This document shows positions 24,082 through 31,958 of a DNA stretch of 64,000 nucleotides, in pieces (positions within the stretch are counted from its first letter, which is position 1; every line of letters begins with the position of its first letter). Made by a program: the position numbers and the translations under genes. Source of the DNA: Bacillota bacterium (lineage in GTDB: Bacteria; Bacillota; Clostridia; Christensenellales; SZUA-584); the NCBI GenBank assembly GCA_023412005.1, contig JAEYOE010000001.1, positions 62,001 through 126,000 of the forward strand, in the 5' to 3' direction. The notes under the pieces were generated by a model that was not told the DNA's origin, ran no database searches, and worked only from the letters and a program-made list of their open reading frames with translations.

Positions 24082-25254
24082 ATGGGAATTTATTTGGATC
24101 ATGCCGCAACCACATATACCGATAAGCGTGTACTGGAGCAAATGCGGCCTTATTTTGACGAGATATACGGCAACGCGTCCAGCCAGCACGGCTTTGGGCG
24201 TGAGGCTCAAAAGGCTGTGATGAAAGCCCGTCAGCAAACGGCAGACCTCATCGGGTGCAAATGTGAGGAGATCTACTTCACATCGGGCGGTACCGAGAGC
24301 GACAACTGGGCGCTCAAAGGCATCGCCGAAGTTGCGGGCAAGGGGCACATTATCACAACTGCCGTCGAGCACCATGCGGTGCTCGATACGTGCGAGTATT
24401 TAGCTTCGCGCGGGTTTGATGTGACATTTCTGCCGGTGGATGAGCAGGGACGAGTATCACCCGAATCGATTCTGCAGGCCATTCGGCGCGATACGATACT
24501 GATCAGCGTGATGTTCGCAAACAACGAAACGGGCGTGATCATGCCTATTTCACAAATCGGCAAAATCGCGCGCGAGCACGATGTCTTGTTCCACACTGAT
24601 GCGGTACAGGCTGTTGGCCATGTGCCGCTTTGTGTGAAGGCGATGGATATCGATTTGCTCTCGATGAGTGCCCATAAGTTTTACGGCCCCAAAGGTGTGG
24701 GCGCGCTTTATATACGTGAGGGTGTTAACATCGGGCGTTTTATGCATGGCGGCGCGCATGAAAAGGGGCTTCGCGCCAGCACCTACAACACACCGGGTAT
24801 CGTGGGGCTTGGCGCAGCGGCGCAGCTGGCTGCAGAGACGATGGACGAAAATATTCGGCACGAAAGCATGCTGACCGGCCGTTTGGCGGATGAATTGGCC
24901 AAGCTGCCCGAAACGCACATTAACGGAAGCGGCGCAGAGCGTTTACCGGGGCATATCAATTTCACGTTTGGCGGCATTGAAGCCGAAGCACTGCTGACAT
25001 ATCTTGATATCGAGGGCATCGCGGTGTCCACTGGGTCGGCGTGCTCGTCGGGGTCCTTCAAACCCTCTTATGTGCTGCGCGCGATGGGGCTCTCGATTGA
25101 AGACGCGCGCGGTTCATTGCGTATCAGCGTCGGCAGGGATAACGACACAGCCCAAATTGAAACAGTGATAGAAAAGACAAAAGCCACTGTGGAACGGCTG
25201 CAAAAGCTTTCACCGCTGTTTGCACAAACAAAGGGGGGCAAAACACATGTATAA
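24082..25254 (+). CDS. iscS: Cysteine desulfurase IscS/NifS
   Basis: PLP enzyme that takes sulfur from cysteine for Fe-S cluster assembly and tRNA thiolation. It starts IYLDHAATTYTDKRVLEQM; the PLP-binding His is in TAVEHHAVLDT, the Schiff-base Lys in SMSAHKFYGPKGVGAL, and the persulfide Cys in VSTGSACSSGSFKPSYVL. Length 390 is typical of the Clostridial NifS/IscS group. It overlaps iscU by 8 bases, so the two are translationally coupled. No iscR-type regulator precedes it here, in contrast with many Clostridia. Confidence 0.95.
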   Translation: MGIYLDHAATTYTDKRVLEQMRPYFDEIYGNASSQHGFGREAQKAVMKARQQTADLIGCKCEEIYFTSGGTESDNWALKGIAEVAGKGHIITTAVEHHAVLDTCEYLASRGFDVTFLPVDEQGRVSPESILQAIRRDTILISVMFANNETGVIMPISQIGKIAREHDVLFHTDAVQAVGHVPLCVKAMDIDLLSMSAHKFYGPKGVGALYIREGVNIGRFMHGGAHEKGLRASTYNTPGIVGLGAAAQLAAETMDENIRHESMLTGRLADELAKLPETHINGSGAERLPGHINFTFGGIEAEALLTYLDIEGIAVSTGSACSSGSFKPSYVLRAMGLSIEDARGSLRISVGRDNDTAQIETVIEKTKATVERLQKLSPLFAQTKGGKTHV

Positions 25255-25612
25255 TGAGAAGGTTCTGGAACACTTTAAAGACCCGCATAACGTGGGTGAA
25301 ATGGAAAACCCGGACGGCTATGCCGAAGTGGGCAGCAGCGAGTGCGGTGATACCATGGCTATGTATCTGCGGGTGAAGGACGGGCGTATCGAAGACATCA
25401 AATACAAAACATACGGGTGTTGCGCCGCGATCGCGTCGTCGAGCATTGCGACCGATATGGTGAAGGGCAAAACGATTGATGATGCGATGGCATTAACAAA
25501 GGCAGATATCCTACAGGAGCTGGGCGGGCTGCCGGATAAGAAGGTGCATTGCTCACTGATGGTGGAGGAAGCGATCAAGGCGGCAATTGCCGATTATCAA
25601 TCGCGAAAATAA
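25247..25612 (+). CDS. iscU: Iron-sulfur cluster scaffold IscU/NifU-like
   Basis: Scaffold on which IscS-derived sulfur and iron are built into a cluster. Conserved segments are YNEKVLEHFKDPHNVGEM at the N terminus, the first ligand Cys with Asp in SSECGDTM, the second in YGCCAAIASSS, and the third in KVHCSLMVEEAIKAAI. Length 121 matches the Clostridial short NifU-like scaffold. The ATG at 25247 lies inside the end of iscS, preceded by AAAGGGGGG; an upstream in-frame ATG at 25220 would add residues not seen in relatives. Confidence 0.94.
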   Translation: MYNEKVLEHFKDPHNVGEMENPDGYAEVGSSECGDTMAMYLRVKDGRIEDIKYKTYGCCAAIASSSIATDMVKGKTIDDAMALTKADILQELGGLPDKKVHCSLMVEEAIKAAIADYQSRK

Positions 25613-25701
25613 TGGAATATATTAGAATATAACGGCTTAAATATCTTTGGCACTTCTTGAGCAAAATACAAGTAGCAGAAAGCTTGAAAGGAGTGTGAAG
25701 G

Positions 25702-25866
25702 ATGAAAGTCAATGTGCTCATGGGCATGATTGTGGGCAGCGCAATCGGCGCGGCTGCCACGATGATCGCGCTGCCATATATACAGCCTCAAATGAAACGG
25801 ATGATTCGGACGGGACGCAGAGCGATTAACACCCATATGGATAAGATGACGGAACCGGGCGGCTGA
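25702..25866 (+). CDS. Small YtxH-like membrane protein (54 aa)
   Basis: A short gene with a strong ribosome binding site (GAAAGGAGTG, 25685-25694). It encodes an N-terminal membrane helix (VNVLMGMIVGSAIGAAATMIA) followed by a basic amphipathic tail (MKRMIRTGRRAINTH). Small glycine-rich-helix proteins of this kind (YtxH-like) are common in Firmicutes; function unknown. It lies 90 bases after iscU and is followed by a terminator-like hairpin, so it probably ends that transcript. Confidence 0.75.
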   Translation: MKVNVLMGMIVGSAIGAAATMIALPYIQPQMKRMIRTGRRAINTHMDKMTEPGG

Positions 25867-25908
25867 GGCTTTGCAGCAGCTCGGCCGAACAATCAATGTG
25901 CAGTTGAT

Positions 25909-25931
25909 AAAGCCGGCGCAAAGCCGGCTTT
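25909..25931 (+). terminator. Terminator after the iscSU unit
   Basis: AAAGCCGG (25909-25916), 7-base loop, CCGGCTTT (25924-25931). The U tract is short. The remaining 25932-26158 of this 348-bp gap shows nothing I can assign. Confidence 0.6.
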
Positions 25932-26158
25932 CAGCTTGTTTACCAAACAATCAATCAACGCAGAGCAAGCAAAGTAGCTATGGCTCGTGAAGCGGCAACG
26001 GCTGTTGACGGCTTTATCTTAAGCTTTTGAAAGTCCAGTCGATGTTTCCCGCCCGATTATACAATTAAGCGAGAGCCTGAAATGGGGATTGTTTTTTACG
26101 ATTATGTGATGCAACTGTGACGATTTTTAAAAGTTTACCAAATGTTTGCGATAGACGT

Positions 26159-26187
26159 TTGAAAATAGCCCACATATGGTATATAAT
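26159..26187 (+). promoter_or_regulatory. Promoter of the ireB-ruvX operon
   Basis: TTGAAA (26159-26164) and a perfect TATAAT (26182-26187) with a 17-base spacer; start codon 28 bases downstream. Confidence 0.75.
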
Positions 26188-26214
26188 AATCAAAAGCAAG
26201 GAGGGTGCACCATC

Positions 26215-26493
26215 GTGTCCAAATTCGACGAGACTATGAAATTTTCTCTATCCAAAGAGCTTGATAATCCGCAAAGAGAAGTGATTTGGCTTGTTTGTGA
26301 TGCACTCAAAGACAAGGGGTACGACCCGGTCAACCAGATTGTGGGGTATATCATATCCGGAGACCCCACTTACATCACCAGCTATAAAAACGCGCGTTCG
26401 TTAATTAAGCGTGTGGAGCGGGACGAGCTGCTGGAAGAGTTTGTGAAGGTTTATATCGATAACATGCAAAAGGCTGACCGAGCAGACGATTAA
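26215..26493 (+). CDS. ireB: IreB family regulatory phosphoprotein (UPF0297)
   Basis: A 92-residue homologue of Enterococcus IreB, a small substrate of the PASTA kinase IreK that affects cephalosporin tolerance. The family signature is plain: FDETMKFSLSKELDNPQREV at the N terminus, then GYDPVNQIVGYIISGDPTYI and the C-terminal helices. The GTG at 26215 is used because AAGGAGGGTG (26198-26207) lies 7 bases away and the conserved protein begins here. In most Firmicutes this gene follows alaS and precedes ruvX and a DUF1292 gene; here alaS is missing but the rest of the order is intact. Confidence 0.93.
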   Translation: MSKFDETMKFSLSKELDNPQREVIWLVCDALKDKGYDPVNQIVGYIISGDPTYITSYKNARSLIKRVERDELLEEFVKVYIDNMQKADRADD

Positions 26494-26498
26494 TGGAA

Positions 26499-26559
26499 TG
26501 CCGCCGAAAAGCTATATAAGCGGCAGGGGCTTAAGCTCGCCTTGAGTTTGGCCTTTTTT
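26499..26559 (+). terminator. Hairpin and T-run between ireB and ruvX
   Basis: TGCCGC (26499-26504) pairs with GCGGCA (26520-26525); a run of seven T follows at 26553-26559 after a second, weak GGC/GCC pairing. It could be an attenuator within the operon. Assignment is tentative. Confidence 0.35.
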
Positions 26560-26577
26560 AATAATAAAGGGGTATGA

Positions 26578-26988
26578 ATGAAAAAAATACTGGGTCTGGA
26601 TATCGGCGAAAAGCGCATTGGCATCGCGGTATCCGACGCGCTCGGATGGACGGCGCAGGGCGTGGAGACATATATGCGAAAAGGTGAGGGCGACGCGGCC
26701 TATATCGCAGACAAAGCCAAAAACTTGGGAGCCGCGCTGGTTGTGGCAGGATTGCCGCTCAACATGAACGGCAGCGAAGGGCCTTCGGCCCAGAACGTCA
26801 GAGCGTTTATGGCCGAGGTGCAAGCGCTGGGGTTTGATATCGCGTTTCAGGACGAACGGCTCACAACAGTGAGCGCCGAACGTACGTTGATTGAAGCGGA
26901 TGTATCTCGTAAGAGACGCCGCGAGGTGATCGACAAACTGGCTGCCGTGTATATTTTGGGCGCATATCTTGATTCCCACAGAAATTAA
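26578..26988 (+). CDS. ruvX: Putative pre-16S rRNA nuclease YqgF/RuvX
   Basis: RNase H-fold protein of the YqgF family, implicated in 16S rRNA 5'-end maturation and once proposed as an alternative Holliday junction resolvase. It begins KKILGLDIGEKRIGIAVSD with the first acidic catalytic residue, has VVAGLPLNMNGSEGPSAQ, and ends with DERLTTVSAERTL and the DKLAAVYILGAYLDS acidic residue. 136 residues is typical. It stands between ireB and the DUF1292 gene, the conserved Firmicutes arrangement. Confidence 0.94.
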   Translation: MKKILGLDIGEKRIGIAVSDALGWTAQGVETYMRKGEGDAAYIADKAKNLGAALVVAGLPLNMNGSEGPSAQNVRAFMAEVQALGFDIAFQDERLTTVSAERTLIEADVSRKRRREVIDKLAAVYILGAYLDSHRN

Positions 26989-27070
26989 CGGATGCCTGGT
27001 CTGCCGCGTGTATAAATCGGTGCGCGGTTTATCATAATTAAGTATGCCGATTTCGGCAAAGGAGACGAAC

Positions 27071-27379
27071 ATGGACGAAGAAAATGTGGTTATACTCACA
27101 GATGAAGACGGTAAAGACGTGCGCTTTTTGCACATTATGACGTTTGATTTTGAAGAAAGCTTTTTCGTTGCGCTGACTCCCGAGGAGGATCAGGAAGACA
27201 TCGAGAACGGCGAAGTGCTGCTGATGGAAATTCTCGAGGATGAAGATGGCAACGACTGCTACGTACCCATTGAAAGTGAAGACCGCCTTGATCAGGTTTG
27301 GGAAGAATTTGAGCGCCTTTACTATGAAGACGAAGAAGAGGGCGAAGAAGACGAAGACGGTGAGAAGGAAGAGTCTTAA
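27071..27379 (+). CDS. DUF1292 (UPF0473) acidic protein
   Basis: A 102-residue, very acidic protein (many Asp/Glu, ending in an EEGEEDEDGEKEES tail). It matches the DUF1292 family: VVILTDEDGKDVRFLHIMTFDFEESFFVALTP. Function unknown, but it is nearly always third in the ireB-ruvX operon. The ATG at 27071 follows AAAGGAG at 7 bases; an in-frame ATG at 27044 lacks a site. It lies 82 bases after ruvX. Confidence 0.9.
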   Translation: MDEENVVILTDEDGKDVRFLHIMTFDFEESFFVALTPEEDQEDIENGEVLLMEILEDEDGNDCYVPIESEDRLDQVWEEFERLYYEDEEEGEEDEDGEKEES

Positions 27380-27396
27380 ACAAAGGGGATGAACCG

Positions 27397-28053
27397 GTGC
27401 CGTATGTGTTTGCAGCGATCACGGGCATTTTTGCCTGTGTATACGCTTTCATTCGGCGCGACGGAAAGCTGTCGAACCGTATATTTGTAAAAACCGCAGC
27501 CAGCCTCAGCTTTGTGTTGCTTGCGGTCAGTCTGCAGATGCGTTCCGGTGAGCCTTATTACACGCTGATTCTTTTGGGCCTTTGCTGCGCGCTGGCGGGC
27601 GATGTATTGCTGCTTTTTACAAACCGCTCATCAAGTTTTCTGGCTTGGGGAGCGGTTTGTTTTTTATTCACGCATTTGAGCTTCACGGCGGCGTTTATCA
27701 CAAAGGCACCGCTGAGCCTTTATGACGCGGCGTTGTTTGCGGCATTAATAGTGCTGGCGCTTGCTGTGTTCTCGCTGCGCGTCGGGCGCCTGAGAAAGAT
27801 AAAGGCTGGTGCGGTACTGTATGGCACGGCCCTTTGCGCCATGCTTGCGCGCGCGATGTCAATACTTTTAAGCGGACATGCGGGACAGGCTTTTGCTGTT
27901 ATTGTGGCGCTGGGCGCGGTGCTTTTTGCCGTATCCGATGCGTTGCTGGCTTTTGAGAGCTTTGGCGGCCGTCATGCGGCTGTGATTGGCACAATCAGCA
28001 CCTTTGCCTATTACGCGGGGCAGATACTTATTGCGCTGAGCGTTGGGGTTTGA
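27397..28053 (+). CDS. YhhN/TMEM86-family membrane protein (lysoplasmalogenase-like)
   Basis: A 218-residue protein with about eight membrane helices, in the YhhN family whose vertebrate member TMEM86B hydrolyses lysoplasmalogen. The conserved acidic pair sits in ALAGDVLLLF and in the later VSDALLAFESF, both inside membrane helices as in the family. The GTG start follows AAAGGGG at about 7 bases, 17 bases after the DUF1292 gene, so it is probably the last gene of that operon. Bacterial substrates are not well established; plasmalogens do occur in anaerobic Clostridia, which fits. Confidence 0.82.
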   Translation: MPYVFAAITGIFACVYAFIRRDGKLSNRIFVKTAASLSFVLLAVSLQMRSGEPYYTLILLGLCCALAGDVLLLFTNRSSSFLAWGAVCFLFTHLSFTAAFITKAPLSLYDAALFAALIVLALAVFSLRVGRLRKIKAGAVLYGTALCAMLARAMSILLSGHAGQAFAVIVALGAVLFAVSDALLAFESFGGRHAAVIGTISTFAYYAGQILIALSVGV

Positions 28054-28305
28054 CGATTTTTGTTACAATTTGTTTCATTGCATTACATACATTCTTAAGC
28101 TAAAATAAACCCATACAAGTCCATTTTATTAAATGGCTGAAAATGCCGTCTTACACGATTTATTCACACTCACAACGGCAACAAAAAAACGCAGCGGTTT
28201 TGGCATGCGGCTTAATTTATTGTTTATCTATGTACAAAGTGTTACAAAAATGTTATACTAGATAGACACTTTGTGTTTTTGGGATGAATACAGGTGTGGG
28301 GAGAT

Positions 28306-29709
28306 ATGTCTATTGTGAGAAAAGTCATTTCTTTTTTATTATTGATCGTTTTGGTTTTTACGGTGTTTTCGGGTACTGCGCTGGCTGCCGATCCTCAGTT
28401 TACGGGAACCATCGGTGCAAAGGCATGGATGCTGCTGGACGCGGATTCGGGCAGGGTATTGGAGTCTTCGAACAATGCGGATGAGCGCATTGCACCGGCG
28501 AGCACCACGAAAATTCTTACACTGCTCGTGGCTTTGGAGAGCGGTAAACTCAATGAAGATGTCACAATGAGCACGCATGCCGCTGCAGTCGGCGGTTCTA
28601 CATGTGATGGGCTCAAAGCCGGAAAAAAATACAATTTGAAAAACCTTTTAACAGCCATGATGATGAGGTCGGGTAACAACGCGGCAACCGCAGTGGCTGA
28701 GTTTTTGGGTGTCAATGAAGAAGGTTTTGCGGATTTGATGAATGCCAAAGCCAAGGAACTTGGCATGGACAATTCGCATTTTGTAACCCCTCATGGTATG
28801 CATAATGATGACCATTATACCACACTTAACGATATGGCGAAGCTCGCCCGTGCGGCAATGAAGAATTCGGATTTTATGAGTATTGTGGGTAAGAAGTCGT
28901 TTTTAATGCCCGAAAACAATATCACATACGTTAACACGAATCCGATCGTTGACAGTGAGAACAAGTTCTATTACCCATATGCCAACGGTATGAAGACGGG
29001 ATCAACAAATCAAGCGGGGGATTGTTTCGTCGCGTCGGCATCACATGACGGAATGAATCTAATTTGTCTGCTATTCGGATATCCGGACGACAAAGGCGAT
29101 TACAGATGGCCCGCTGCGCAGGAGCTTTTTGATTTTGGGTTCAACAGCTACAAAACCATAAGCCTTTCTGATGTGACGAAAGACTTGCCGCCTGTGCAGG
29201 CACCGGTGGAAAACTGCGCGACGACGGACGAAAAAGGCGGATTACTCGAATTTGCTCAGCCCGGCAAAGACGTTTCGGTAACGCTTCCCAAGGAAGCGGC
29301 TCAGGGCTTGATTGACGGCACGGACAGCGTCGAGGCCAAAACGGTGTTCGCGAAGGGTGAAAAGTTGCTGGCGCCGATTCAAAAGGATGAGGTGCTCGGC
29401 ACGGTCACATACACGAGCAAAAACACAGGCACAACGCTGTACAGCGGTCCGCTGGTGGCCACGCGCGATGTACTGCAGGCCGGTACCGAAAGCAACGTGC
29501 AGGGCGGCACAGCCGTCACAAAAATGCCGCCGATGATTCCGGAGGCCATCAGCGATAAGAAGGACCAAGGCGGAATATGGCTGTGGCTGATCATTCCCGT
29601 GGGGCTGATCGGGTTTCTTGTGTTCCGCTTGGTCACACAGAACCATAAGCGCCGTAAACGCTTTGCGCCGCGAAGAAAGCCGCAATACAGCTACAAAATA
29701 AGACGGTAG
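28306..29709 (+). CDS. D-alanyl-D-alanine carboxypeptidase (DacA/DacF type)
   Basis: Class C low-molecular-weight PBP that trims the terminal D-Ala from peptidoglycan stem peptides (S11 family). A signal peptide runs to TALA-ADPQ (about residue 28). Active-site motifs are SxxK in APASTTKIL, SxN in MRSGNNAATAV and KTG in NGMKTGSTNQAG. A beta-rich C-terminal domain follows and then, unusually strongly, a membrane helix (WLWLIIPVGLIGFLVF) and a basic tail, so both ends could be membrane-associated until signal cleavage. ATG 28306 is chosen; a GTG at 28294 is also possible. It may act on vegetative wall or spore cortex. Confidence 0.92.
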   Translation: MSIVRKVISFLLLIVLVFTVFSGTALAADPQFTGTIGAKAWMLLDADSGRVLESSNNADERIAPASTTKILTLLVALESGKLNEDVTMSTHAAAVGGSTCDGLKAGKKYNLKNLLTAMMMRSGNNAATAVAEFLGVNEEGFADLMNAKAKELGMDNSHFVTPHGMHNDDHYTTLNDMAKLARAAMKNSDFMSIVGKKSFLMPENNITYVNTNPIVDSENKFYYPYANGMKTGSTNQAGDCFVASASHDGMNLICLLFGYPDDKGDYRWPAAQELFDFGFNSYKTISLSDVTKDLPPVQAPVENCATTDEKGGLLEFAQPGKDVSVTLPKEAAQGLIDGTDSVEAKTVFAKGEKLLAPIQKDEVLGTVTYTSKNTGTTLYSGPLVATRDVLQAGTESNVQGGTAVTKMPPMIPEAISDKKDQGGIWLWLIIPVGLIGFLVFRLVTQNHKRRKRFAPRRKPQYSYKIRR

Positions 29710-29748
29710 AACAATCAAGAATTAAGAATTATCAATTGACAATTAGAG

Positions 29749-29772
29749 GGACGGTTTTTGAGCCGTCCTTTT
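29749..29772 (+). terminator. Terminator after the carboxypeptidase gene
   Basis: GGACGG (29749-29754), 8-base loop, CCGTCC (29763-29768), then TTTT. Confidence 0.7.
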
Positions 29773-29860
29773 GTGATTCGCGCAGATGCAGCGTTTGGCT
29801 CGGTTTGAAAATGGTTGTAATGTGTATATATACTTTAAAATAGAAATTGATGAGGTTAAT

Positions 29861-31333
29861 ATGGATCGCAAATTCAAATTGAGTACGAACATCTTGATCT
29901 GTGCGATTATTCTTGTTGGGTTCGTTGCCGTGACACTGACCAGCGCCAGCACATACAGCGATATCATTAACGATGATATTATGAATATATCAAAGCTGAC
30001 ATCCACCAATATCTATTCGGAAATACGCAATGAACTGACAAAGCCGATATTTGTTTCGCTGACAATGGCGAACGACAACTTTTTAAAGCAATGGCTAAAA
30101 ACAGAAAAGACGAATAACACACCCGAACATCAGGAATCGTTGCGGCAATATCTGATGGGGTTTAAAGAAAAGTATGGTTATGACTCAGTTTTCCTCGTTT
30201 CCGATATGACGAAAAGCTATTATCATTTTAATGGCCTAAACAAGGTGATAAATGAAAATAATTCGCATGATATTTGGTATTATACGTTCGCAGACAGCGA
30301 CATGATTTATGACTTGGATGTAGACACTGATGAGGCCAACCATAACCAACTTTCGGTATTCGTTAATTGCCGCATGACGGATGAAAGCGGCAAGCTTCTG
30401 GGTGTGACGGGCGTGGGGCTGATGATGAATCAGGTACAGACGCTGCTCAAATCCTTTGAGGATGAATATGGGCTCGAAGCGCTGCTTTTCAGTAATGACG
30501 GCCTCGTTATGGCGGATACGCAGTTGGGTACCGTCGAGCAAAAAAATGTTTTCGATGACGGTATTCTCAATGACAACAGGGAGACGATACTCTCGAATCA
30601 AGATGTTCTTCAGGTCATTCCGTTTATCGGCGAATCTGTGGGCGGTTTTTATATTACGCGCTATGTGGAGGATTTAGGCTGGTATCTGCTGATTAAAAAG
30701 GATACCTCGGTGCTTGCGCGTTCGATGTACGCACAGGCCATTCGCGATATCGTGATTTATGTGCTGGTTGCTGTGTGCGTGCTGTTTGTGGCGAACCGCA
30801 TTATCCGCAAGAACGACAGTATGATGCTGAGCATGACCAAGACGGATATTTTAACCGGGCTGCCAAACCGGCGCGGGTGGGGAGAAAGCCTCGAAAAATT
30901 ACTCGCAGAAGTGCCGCAGCCCGGCACATTCTGCGTGTTTGTATTTGATATTGATAATTTCAAAGCAGTCAACGATACATACGGGCATTTGGTGGGCGAT
31001 AAGGTGCTGCGCGTCATCGGTCAGCTCGCCGCGCAGGTGTTTAACGAAGCTGGGATGGTCTGCCGCTGGGGCGGCGATGAATTTGCGGGGTATTTTTTCG
31101 GCGGCAAGCAGGAGATGATAAGTGCTGTTGCGCGATTCTATGACAGTATTCAAAATGAACCGTCCTTTTCAATGCATCCCATTACCGCGAGCATGGGCAT
31201 CACAATGGGGCAGAAGATTGACAGCGAGAACACGCTGATATACCGTGCGGATCAGGCGCTGTATCAGGCCAAGGACAATGGCAAGAACCGGTATTGCTTC
31301 AACGAAGGGCAAAACCAGTTTGAGTGCAACTGA
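29861..31333 (+). CDS. Membrane diguanylate cyclase with extracellular Cache-like sensor
   Basis: Makes cyclic di-GMP. One membrane helix at residues 9-27, an extracytoplasmic domain of about 270 residues resembling dCache sensors (with GLNKVINENNSHDIWYY and TDESGKLLGVTGVGL), a second helix at about 290-310, and a C-terminal GGDEF domain (KTDILTGLPNRRG, DIDNFKAVNDTYGH, RWGGDEF). The catalytic motif is intact, but the inhibitory I-site (RxxD five residues before GGDEF) reads NEAG and is absent, so product inhibition is not expected. ATG 29861 is preceded by TGAGG. No cognate effector lies nearby. Confidence 0.9.
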   Translation: MDRKFKLSTNILICAIILVGFVAVTLTSASTYSDIINDDIMNISKLTSTNIYSEIRNELTKPIFVSLTMANDNFLKQWLKTEKTNNTPEHQESLRQYLMGFKEKYGYDSVFLVSDMTKSYYHFNGLNKVINENNSHDIWYYTFADSDMIYDLDVDTDEANHNQLSVFVNCRMTDESGKLLGVTGVGLMMNQVQTLLKSFEDEYGLEALLFSNDGLVMADTQLGTVEQKNVFDDGILNDNRETILSNQDVLQVIPFIGESVGGFYITRYVEDLGWYLLIKKDTSVLARSMYAQAIRDIVIYVLVAVCVLFVANRIIRKNDSMMLSMTKTDILTGLPNRRGWGESLEKLLAEVPQPGTFCVFVFDIDNFKAVNDTYGHLVGDKVLRVIGQLAAQVFNEAGMVCRWGGDEFAGYFFGGKQEMISAVARFYDSIQNEPSFSMHPITASMGITMGQKIDSENTLIYRADQALYQAKDNGKNRYCFNEGQNQFECN

Positions 31334-31356
31334 CGGTGTATTCGGTAGTATGACGT

Positions 31357-31392
31357 AACAAAAGCCGTTCGGTTGAGCGGCTTTTGTTATGT
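31357..31392 (+). terminator. Terminator after the diguanylate cyclase gene
   Basis: AACAAAAGCCG (31357-31367) and CGGCTTTTGTT (31378-31388) form an 11-bp stem with a 10-base loop; the U tract lies within the stem. Confidence 0.75.
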
Positions 31393-31403
31393 TCAAATCT
31401 TTC

Positions 31404-31830
31404 ATCACGCTGTGCGTATACCAACGAATTGTAGGGAACGACCTCCGAGTCGATCCGTCAGCTTGGCTGACATAAGGATTGAAGATACACAGACATAATT
31501 GAAATATATTACTTAAAACGAGGAGAGAGTCTTAATCCTCCCGTGAAAATGTGTAATAGCCCGGTAATTTTCATACCCTTCGGGTTACAGGTATCTCTTT
31601 TTTTAGCGTGAGAGACTTCACCAAATTAAACTATAATGCTTAGAATTGTAGGGAACGACCTCCGTGTCGTTCCGTCAGCGCGCGGTGTCCTCTTCATCAC
31701 GCTGTGGCGTATACCCATGAATGGTAGGGAAGGGTCGCTTGTGCCCCGAATGGGGTATGACCCTTCCGTGAGGTTGTACGATACGTTATCTCCCTTTGGG
31801 GTACAGGTATTTTTGTTTTTATGAACAATT
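31404..31830. repeat. Repeat block between the cyclase and parC (families C and D)
   Basis: Two copies of TTCATCACGCTGTG-CGTATACC (31401 and 31693) and two of TAGGGAACGACCTCCG (31432-31447 and 31649-31664) are seen; the latter also occur at 7617 and, inverted, near 53773. Family D hairpin/T-run elements with ACAGGTATCTCTTTTTTT or a close variant lie at 31586-31603 and 31801-31818. All are intergenic; the 62-residue open frame at 31636-31824 lies wholly inside repeats and is not a gene. This explains nearly all of the 625-bp gap. Confidence 0.8.
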
Positions 31831-31925
31831 TTTGAAAGGAACTGTAAGCCTTACTGGCTGAGGCTTTTGCTATGTTGTTTTACCTTTGAAACCTTTTTGT
31901 CATTTGCTGATTCTATAGATATAAT

Positions 31926-31951
31926 AAAAGCCGCCCCGTGGAGCGGCTTTT
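31926..31951 (-). terminator. Terminator of the parE-parC unit
   Basis: AAAAGCCGC (31926-31934) and GCGGCTTTT (31943-31951) form a 9-bp stem 8 bases beyond the parC stop on the minus strand, with TTTTATTAT following. Confidence 0.85.
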
Positions 31952-31958
31952 ACTCTAC

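Noticed and set aside
31636..31824. 62-residue frame between the cyclase and parC
   Set aside because: Lies wholly within interspersed repeats and has no ribosome binding site.
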